From Cellulomonas uda (lineage in GTDB: Bacteria > Actinomycetota > Actinomycetes > Actinomycetales > Cellulomonadaceae), in assembly GCF_006538705.1 (NCBI RefSeq), contig NZ_BJLP01000001.1:62001-126000 (forward strand): DNA of 64,000 nt, read 5' to 3'. Shown piece by piece: positions 59,205-64,000 of the stretch. Position numbers and translations under genes: made by a program. The stretch's first letter is position 1, and each line of letters opens with the position of its first letter. The notes beneath the pieces are model-generated. The model had not been told where the DNA came from and made no database searches. It saw only the letters and a program-made list of their open reading frames with translations.

Positions 59205-60176
59205 GTGACCGGGCAGGACTGGCTCGAGAAGGACTTCTACTCGGTCCTCGGCGTCCCCAAGGACGCCGACGCGGCCACGATCAAGAAGGCGTACCGCAAG
59301 CTCGCGCGGGAGAAGCACCCGGACCACAACCCGGGTGACGCGAAGGCCGAGGCGCAGTTCAAGGACATCGGCGAGGCGTACTCGGTGCTGTCCGACCCCG
59401 AGCAGCGCCAGCAGTACGACCAGCTGCGCGCGATGGCCGGCGGTGCGCGCTTCACGGCAGGCGGCCGCGGTGGCGGCGGTGGGTTCGAGGACATCCTGGG
59501 CGGCATGTTCGGGGGCGGCGGCGGGGGCAACACCCGCGTCCGCTACTCGAGCGGCGGTGCGGGCGGCTTCGAGGACATCCTCGGCGGGATGTTCGGCGGC
59601 GGGTTCCAGCGCGGACCGCAGCCGGGTGCGGACCTCGCCGCGGCCGTCGAGCTGCCGTTCCGGCAGGCCGTCGAGGGGTCGACCGTGTCGTTGCAGGTCG
59701 GCGGTCGCACCGTCAACGCCCGCATCCCGTCCGGGGTGCGCGACGGGCAGAAGATCCGGCTGCGCGGCAAGGGGCGGCCCGGTGAGCCCGGGGCCCCCGC
59801 GGGCGACCTCGTCGTGACCGTGCACGTCGCGCCGCACCCGGTGTTCACGCTCGACGGGCGCAACCTCAAGGTCACCGTGCCGGTGGCGTTCGACGAGGCC
59901 GCGCTGGGCGCGACGATCGACGTGCCGACGCTCGACGGGGACACGGTGCGCGTCAAGGTGCCCGCCGGGACGCCGTCGGGGCGCACGCTGCGCGTCAAGG
60001 GCAAGGGCGTGCGCGCGTCCGGCTCGGCGAAGTCCGACGGTGACCTCATGGTGACCGTGCAGGTCGTCGTGCCCCAGCGCCTGTCCGACGCGGCACGCGA
60101 GGCGGTGCAGGCGTTCGGCATCGCGACCAGCGGCGAGAACCCGCGCGCGACCCTCATGGAGCAGGCGCGCGCATGA
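59205..60176 (+). CDS. dnaJ: DnaJ-family chaperone without zinc finger (CbpA-like)
   Basis: This 323-residue J-protein has a J domain (about 9-72) with the HPD motif in KHPDHNPGD, a Gly/Phe-rich region in which FEDILGGMFGGG occurs twice, and two C-terminal peptide-binding domains. The CxxCxGxG zinc-finger repeats of class I DnaJ are absent. It is third in the HspR operon, so it serves as the stress DnaJ here. GTG 59205 follows GGAGGGAGG. Confidence 0.92.
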   Translation: MTGQDWLEKDFYSVLGVPKDADAATIKKAYRKLAREKHPDHNPGDAKAEAQFKDIGEAYSVLSDPEQRQQYDQLRAMAGGARFTAGGRGGGGGFEDILGGMFGGGGGGNTRVRYSSGGAGGFEDILGGMFGGGFQRGPQPGADLAAAVELPFRQAVEGSTVSLQVGGRTVNARIPSGVRDGQKIRLRGKGRPGEPGAPAGDLVVTVHVAPHPVFTLDGRNLKVTVPVAFDEAALGATIDVPTLDGDTVRVKVPAGTPSGRTLRVKGKGVRASGSAKSDGDLMVTVQVVVPQRLSDAAREAVQAFGIATSGENPRATLMEQARA

Positions 60177-60205
60177 CCCACACCGCCGAGCGCGCACGTC
60201 CCGCC

Positions 60206-60236
60206 CCGAGTGCGCACGCCAGTCGTGCGCACTCGG
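60206..60236. repeat. Inverted repeat element between dnaJ and hspR
   Basis: CCGAGTGCGCACG and its complement form 13-base arms around CCAGT; flanking copies of the half-site occur at 60187 and 60243-60258. The same half-site is found at 60737-60806. It could also terminate or attenuate transcription between dnaJ and hspR. Confidence 0.75.
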
Positions 60237-60273
60237 GCGCGGGCGTGCGCACTCGGCGGACGGGGGGTGGGCG

Positions 60274-60702
60274 GTGAACGAGGACACGCCCATGTTCGTC
60301 ATCTCGCGCGCCGCCGAGCTCGCGGGCATGCACCCCCAGACGCTGCGGCAGTACGACCGGCTCGGGCTGGTCTCGCCGCGGCGCACCGCCGGGCGCGGGC
60401 GCCGGTACTCGCTGCGCGACGTCGCGACCCTGCGCGAGGTGCAGCGGCTCTCGCAGGACGAGGGCATCAACCTGGCCGGCATCAAGCGGATCCTCGAGCT
60501 CGAGGCGCAGGTGCTGCGGCTCGAGCGGCAGGTCGACTACCTGCGCTCCTTCGTCGAGCCCGGGCGTCGCGTCTTCACGGCCGACCCGCGCGGCGACGTG
60601 GTCGCGACGAGGCGCCCACCCCGCTCCCCGCGCGTCGCGCAACCCCCGCGCGCGATCACGGCGTCGACCTCCGCGGTCGTCCTCTGGCGCCCCACCCGCT
60701 GA
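60274..60702 (+). CDS. hspR: Heat-shock repressor HspR (MerR-type)
   Basis: This 142-residue repressor has the MerR HTH (FVISRAAELAGMHPQTLRQYDRLGLV as pattern, RRYSLRDVATLREVQRLSQDEGINLAG) and a coiled region, matching HspR of actinobacteria. It binds HAIR boxes with DnaK as co-repressor. Start GTG 60274. It is the last gene of the operon, separated by a 97-base gap with inverted repeats. C-terminal 30 residues are variable and basic. Confidence 0.93.
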   Translation: MNEDTPMFVISRAAELAGMHPQTLRQYDRLGLVSPRRTAGRGRRYSLRDVATLREVQRLSQDEGINLAGIKRILELEAQVLRLERQVDYLRSFVEPGRRVFTADPRGDVVATRRPPRSPRVAQPPRAITASTSAVVLWRPTR

Positions 60703-60734
60703 CCCCCAGCACAGCCCGACCCCGCCCACCCCTC

Positions 60735-60806
60735 GCCGAGTGCGCACGGTCGTGCGCGAGCGCGCACGCAAGACGTGCGCACTCGGTCCGGGACGTGCGC
60801 GCTCGG
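60735..60806. repeat. CCGAGTGCGCACG element after hspR
   Basis: Half-sites CCGAGTGCGCACG (60737-60749), ACGTGCGCACTCGG (60773-60786) and CGTGCGCGCTCGG (60794-60806) flank the gap to the next gene. They are the same family as the repeat at 60206. Confidence 0.7.
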
Positions 60807-60842
60807 CCGGGAGGGGATGGGTCGGGGCGGCAGGATGGGTGG

Positions 60843-62384
60843 GTGAGCACCGCGCTGGGGGTCGACGTCGGGACGACGCACACCAAGGTCGCGCTCGTCG
60901 ACGTCGACGCACCGCGCACGCTCGCGGTCGCGTCCGCCCCCACCCCGGCGCCCGCCGACCTCCTGCGCGTCGTCGCGGACCTCACGCGCCGCGTGCTCGC
61001 GGCCGCACCGGACGCACCCGTCCCCGCGGCGGTCGGGGTCGCGTCGATGGCGGAGACCGGCGTCCCGGTCGGCCCGGAAGACGAGCCGCGCGGCGACTGG
61101 CTGCGCTGGGACGGCCACCGCGCCGGCGCCCAGGCCGACGCGCTCGCGGCCCGGTTGGGCCGTGCCGAGCTGTTCGCGGCGACGGGCGTGCGGGCGTCGG
61201 CGAAGGTGCCGCTCGCGACCTGGGTGTGGCTGCGCGACGAGCGGGCCGACAGCGTCGTCGGCCGCCGCACGGACACGGGAGGCGAGCGCGGGACGGTCGG
61301 CGCGCTGCACGGTGACGGGCGGTGGGCCGGTGCCGCGGACCTCGTCGTGCTCGGCCTGACGGGCCGGCTCGTCACCGACCACACGCTCGCGGGCCGCACC
61401 ATGGCGTACCGCCTGGGTGACGTGCAGACAGGGCTCCCGGCGGCGTTCGACGTGGACCTGCTGGCCGAGGTCGGCCTCGCTCCGCACCAGGTCCCGCGGG
61501 TGCTGCGCCCGGGCGAGACCGTCCCGCTGCGGGCCGGCGCGCTCACCGACGCGGGGCTGCTCGTCGGCACGCCCGTGACGGTCGCGGGGCACGACCACGC
61601 GGTCGGCGCGTTCGCCGCCGGTGTGCGCGCCGCGGGCGACGTCGCGGACTCGGTCGGGACCTCGGAGGTCGTGTGCACGGTCCTGGCGGCGGACCCCGAG
61701 CCGGGTCCGGTCGCCGCGGCGGGCATGAGCCTGGTGCGCACGGTCCGCGGGGACGCGCCGGCGCTGGTCGCGGGGTCGTCGAGCGCGGGGGGCGCGGTCG
61801 CGGCGTGGCTGGCGCACGTCGCACCGGCCGACGAGCACGCCGGGCTACTGGCACGCGCGTCGGTGGTCGACGACGCGCTCGTCGCGCTGCTCGTCGGGGA
61901 TGCCGCGCACGCCTCGGGTGCGCCCGGGTTCGTCGTGCTGCCCTACGGGCACGGGCGGCAGACGCCCGCGCCCGACGCGGCCGCGACGCTCCGCGCCGTC
62001 GGGCCTGTGCCGACGGACCCGGTCGCGGCGCTGCGGGGCGTGCTGCTCGGCGCCGCGCTGCAGGCGCGGTGGATGCTCGACGCGCAGGCAGCGCTCGCGG
62101 GCACACCGCCCGCCCGGGTGCGCGCTCTCGGTCGCCCGATGATCGCCAACCCCGCGTGGGCCGCGCTCAAGCGGTGGTGCACCCCGGTCCCGCTGGACGT
62201 CGTCGCCGACGAGGAGGCGGTCGCGGCAGGCGCCGCGCTGCTCGCGGCGGAGCGCGCCGCCCTCGTCGGCCCGGCGCCGGTGCTGTCCGCGCTCGCGGGT
62301 CCCGCGCAGGACGTAGCGCCCGACCCGGCCGCCGTCGAGCGGCGTCTCGCGGGCTTCGTCGCCGAGGCCCGCGCGCCGCGCTGA
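60843..62384 (+). CDS. FGGY-family carbohydrate kinase
   Basis: This 513-residue protein has the sugar kinase N-terminal motif LGVDVGTTHTKVALVDVD, the second phosphate loop GHDHAVGAFAAGV and a C-terminal ALGRPMIANPAWAALKRW. It phosphorylates a sugar or polyol using ATP; xylulose/gluconate-type substrates are typical of the family. GTG 60843 lies after the repeat cluster. The GlxA-type regulator follows convergent. Confidence 0.88.
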   Translation: MSTALGVDVGTTHTKVALVDVDAPRTLAVASAPTPAPADLLRVVADLTRRVLAAAPDAPVPAAVGVASMAETGVPVGPEDEPRGDWLRWDGHRAGAQADALAARLGRAELFAATGVRASAKVPLATWVWLRDERADSVVGRRTDTGGERGTVGALHGDGRWAGAADLVVLGLTGRLVTDHTLAGRTMAYRLGDVQTGLPAAFDVDLLAEVGLAPHQVPRVLRPGETVPLRAGALTDAGLLVGTPVTVAGHDHAVGAFAAGVRAAGDVADSVGTSEVVCTVLAADPEPGPVAAAGMSLVRTVRGDAPALVAGSSSAGGAVAAWLAHVAPADEHAGLLARASVVDDALVALLVGDAAHASGAPGFVVLPYGHGRQTPAPDAAATLRAVGPVPTDPVAALRGVLLGAALQARWMLDAQAALAGTPPARVRALGRPMIANPAWAALKRWCTPVPLDVVADEEAVAAGAALLAAERAALVGPAPVLSALAGPAQDVAPDPAAVERRLAGFVAEARAPR

Positions 62385-62409
62385 CGGACGGCCCGCAGGA
62401 GCCGTCGGG

Positions 62410-63393
62410 TCACACCGGCGAGGACGCCCCGACGAACGTGCGGCGGTAGTCCGACGGGCTCACGCCGACGAGCCGGTGGAAGTGCAGGCGCATGTTCGCG
62501 GCGGTCCCGAGCCCGCACTCCTGGGCGACCCGGTCGGTGCTCCAGTCGGTGCGTTCGAGCAGCTCGCGCGCGCGGTCGACGCGCGCAGCGGTGAGCCAGC
62601 GCAGCGGTGAGGCACCGGTCTCCGCCGCGAACGCCCGGGCGAGCGTGCGCTGCGACATGCGCGCGTGCCGCGCGAGGTCCGCGACGGTCAGCGGCTCGTG
62701 CAGGTGGTCGAGCGCCCACGCGCGGGTGCCGGCGAGCGCGCTCGCGGCGTCGGGCGGGGTGGTCCGGGCGATGAACTGCGCCTGCCCGCCGTCGCGGTGC
62801 GGTGCCGCGACGATCGCGCGCGCCACGTGGTTGGCGACCGCGGCGCCGAGGTCGGTGCGCAGCAGGTGCAGGCACGCGTCGATGCCGGACGCGACGCCCG
62901 CGGAGGTCAGGACGTCGCCCTCGTCGACGAACAGCACGTCCGGGTCCACGCGAACCAGCGGGTACCGCGCCGCGAGGCGGGCGGTGTAGGCCCAGTGCGT
63001 CGTCGCCCGCCGACCGTCGAGCAGTCCCGCGGCGGCCAGCGCGAACGCGCCGACGCAGATCGACACGACGCGTGCGCCGCGGGCGTGCGCGGTGCGCAGC
63101 GCGTCGAGCACGTCGTCGGGGGGTGGCTGGTCGATGTCGTCGTACGCGGGGACGATCACGGTGTCGGCCGCGACGACGGCCTCGAGCCCGGCCTGCGCGA
63201 CGACCGGGAACCCGCCCGCGGTGGGCACGGGACCGGGGCTCCGGCCGCACAGCGTGAGGCGGTAGTGCGCGGCGGTGCGGCTCTGGAGCACCTGGAACGG
63301 CATGCCGACCTCCATCGGCAGCGCGCCCGGCAGCGCCAGCACGGCGACGTCGCGCACGCGCTCGGGCCGCGGCACCGGACCGTCCACGCTCAT
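62410..63393 (-). CDS. GlxA-type AraC family regulator
   Basis: This 327-residue regulator joins a DJ-1/PfpI amidotransferase-like sensor (about 15-185; nucleophile-like Cys in VSICVGAFALAAAGLLDG) to two AraC helix-turn-helix units (about 228-325; LTVADLARHARMSQRTLARAF, RVAQECGLGTAANMRLHFHRLVG as pattern). Such proteins sense small molecules and activate transport or catabolic genes. It is divergent from the MFS gene at 63465, its likely target. Confidence 0.92.
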   Translation of the reverse strand: MSVDGPVPRPERVRDVAVLALPGALPMEVGMPFQVLQSRTAAHYRLTLCGRSPGPVPTAGGFPVVAQAGLEAVVAADTVIVPAYDDIDQPPPDDVLDALRTAHARGARVVSICVGAFALAAAGLLDGRRATTHWAYTARLAARYPLVRVDPDVLFVDEGDVLTSAGVASGIDACLHLLRTDLGAAVANHVARAIVAAPHRDGGQAQFIARTTPPDAASALAGTRAWALDHLHEPLTVADLARHARMSQRTLARAFAAETGASPLRWLTAARVDRARELLERTDWSTDRVAQECGLGTAANMRLHFHRLVGVSPSDYRRTFVGASSPV

Positions 63394-63464
63394 GGCGAGA
63401 ATCTAGCGCACAGTGGCAATCCTGCCGCTCGTCGGACGGTGCCCGACCCCGCCAAGGTGGTCGC

Positions 63465-64000
63465 GTGACCCGACCCGACGCCCCGACCCGCGCGCTCCTC
63501 GAGCCCCCGCGCGTCGACGGACCGCGCCTCACGCGCCGGCTCGTCCCCGCGCAGTCGCTCTACACGTTCGGCATCTCGATCGACCTGACCCTCACGGGCA
63601 TCGTCGGCGCGCACCTCGCGCCGACGCGCGCCCTCGCGACGCTCCCGTTCAGCCTCATGCCCGTGGTCGCGGCGCTCTCGACGTTCGCGCTCTCGCGGTG
63701 GATCGGGCGCAGCGGGTACCGGCGCGTGTTCACGGTCGCGCCGCTCGCCGCGGTCGCCGCGGGGCTCGTCTCGGCGGACGCGGTGCACCGCGGGTCGTTC
63801 GCGCTGTTCTGCGTCGGCACGGCGCTCGTCGGCGTCTACCAGGCGGGCGCGGGGTACTACCGGTACGCGGTCGCGGAGGCGAACCCCGACGAGCGGGCGC
63901 GCGCGATCACGACGCTGCTCGCGGGCGGCCTGCTCGCGGCGCTCGTCGGGCCGTTCCTCGCGACGGCCGTCAGCGGGCTCGGCTCGACGCCGTACGTCGC
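63465..64000 (+). CDS. MFS transporter, N-terminal part (window edge)
   Basis: About 178 residues are visible before the window ends. The first 30 are hydrophilic, then hydrophobic helices follow: LYTFGISIDLTLTGIVGAHL, SLMPVVAALSTFALSRWIGR (motif A-like), GYRRVFTVAPLAAVAAGLVSA and FALFCVGTALVGVYQAGAGYYRYAV (as pattern), DERARAITTLLAGGLLAALVGPFLA. This fits major facilitator exporters of the YfcJ-like kind. GTG 63465 is divergent from the GlxA-type regulator, which probably controls it. Confidence 0.8.
   Translation, partial: MTRPDAPTRALLEPPRVDGPRLTRRLVPAQSLYTFGISIDLTLTGIVGAHLAPTRALATLPFSLMPVVAALSTFALSRWIGRSGYRRVFTVAPLAAVAAGLVSADAVHRGSFALFCVGTALVGVYQAGAGYYRYAVAEANPDERARAITTLLAGGLLAALVGPFLATAVSGLGSTPYV

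Noticed and set aside
1-64000. tRNA, rRNA, integrase or transposase genes
   Set aside because: No cloverleaf-like sequence, rRNA segment or recombinase motif was found while reading the intergenic regions, though a covariance-model scan was not possible.

Overview
This window is very GC-rich DNA (third codon positions almost all G or C, many GTG starts, GTGA/ATGA gene overlaps) from a Gram-positive actinobacterium. Secreted glycan-active proteins carrying family 2 or ricin-type carbohydrate-binding modules on Pro/Thr linkers, LacI-type regulators and an HspR/HAIR-controlled dnaK operon suggest a cellulolytic Cellulomonas-like organism. The genus is an inference from gene content; no 16S or marker gene is present.

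Layout. 1-2.9 kb is a minus-strand sulfur/metal stress operon: CoA-disulfide-reductase/rhodanese, a tiny Cys-rich protein, a CstR/CsoR-type repressor and a P-type ATPase, behind a perfect ATACCCCC/GGGGGTAT operator. A second operator of the same type at 25.45 kb precedes thioredoxin, a paralogue of the tiny Cys-rich protein and a rhodanese lipoprotein; together they look like one regulon. 2.9-11 kb holds housekeeping and orphan genes (DUF1905, Sel1 repeat, Nif3-like, a four-domain cold-shock protein, a membrane protein, TetR, SDR, kinase-like ATPases, HNH, GNAT) with truncated genes. 11-13.7 kb is a LacI regulator with a GH26-CBM2 enzyme. 14.3-17.5 kb is a molybdate operon (HTH-Mop protein, modABC). 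17.5-22.3 kb has DUF2071, a TetR-controlled deiodinase/peroxiredoxin-like protein, an acetyltransferase, GNAT and a DHFR-like reductase. 22.4-36.4 kb has an expansin-like CBM2 protein, a GH27-CBM13 remnant, a CE3-like esterase with a ricin domain and a GH30 xylanase with CBM2, the last two divergent around a palindromic LacI-type operator. Regulators and redox enzymes lie between.

36.5-40.5 kb contains a MarR/alpha-beta hydrolase pair, a PNP-oxidase and a HAD hydrolase. 40.5-49.4 kb is an accessory, eroded region with lower GC, small unknown proteins, frameshifted genes, a truncated TetR, an orphan AbiEi-type protein, a MerR-regulated metal(loid) cassette and five intergenic copies of a TGTAGGAACTC element. 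49.4-56.2 kb is a redox cluster: XRE regulator, MFS exporter, two zinc alcohol dehydrogenases, aldo/keto reductase, cupin, cyclophilin-like lipoprotein and DUF2255, headed by a 31-bp operator and closed by a strong terminator. 56.5-60.7 kb is dnaK-grpE-dnaJ-hspR with two HAIR boxes. The window ends with an FGGY kinase, a GlxA-type regulator and the start of an MFS transporter.

No rRNA, tRNA, CRISPR array, transposase or integrase was seen. All calls were made by reading the sequence; family names come from motif recognition, not database searches.
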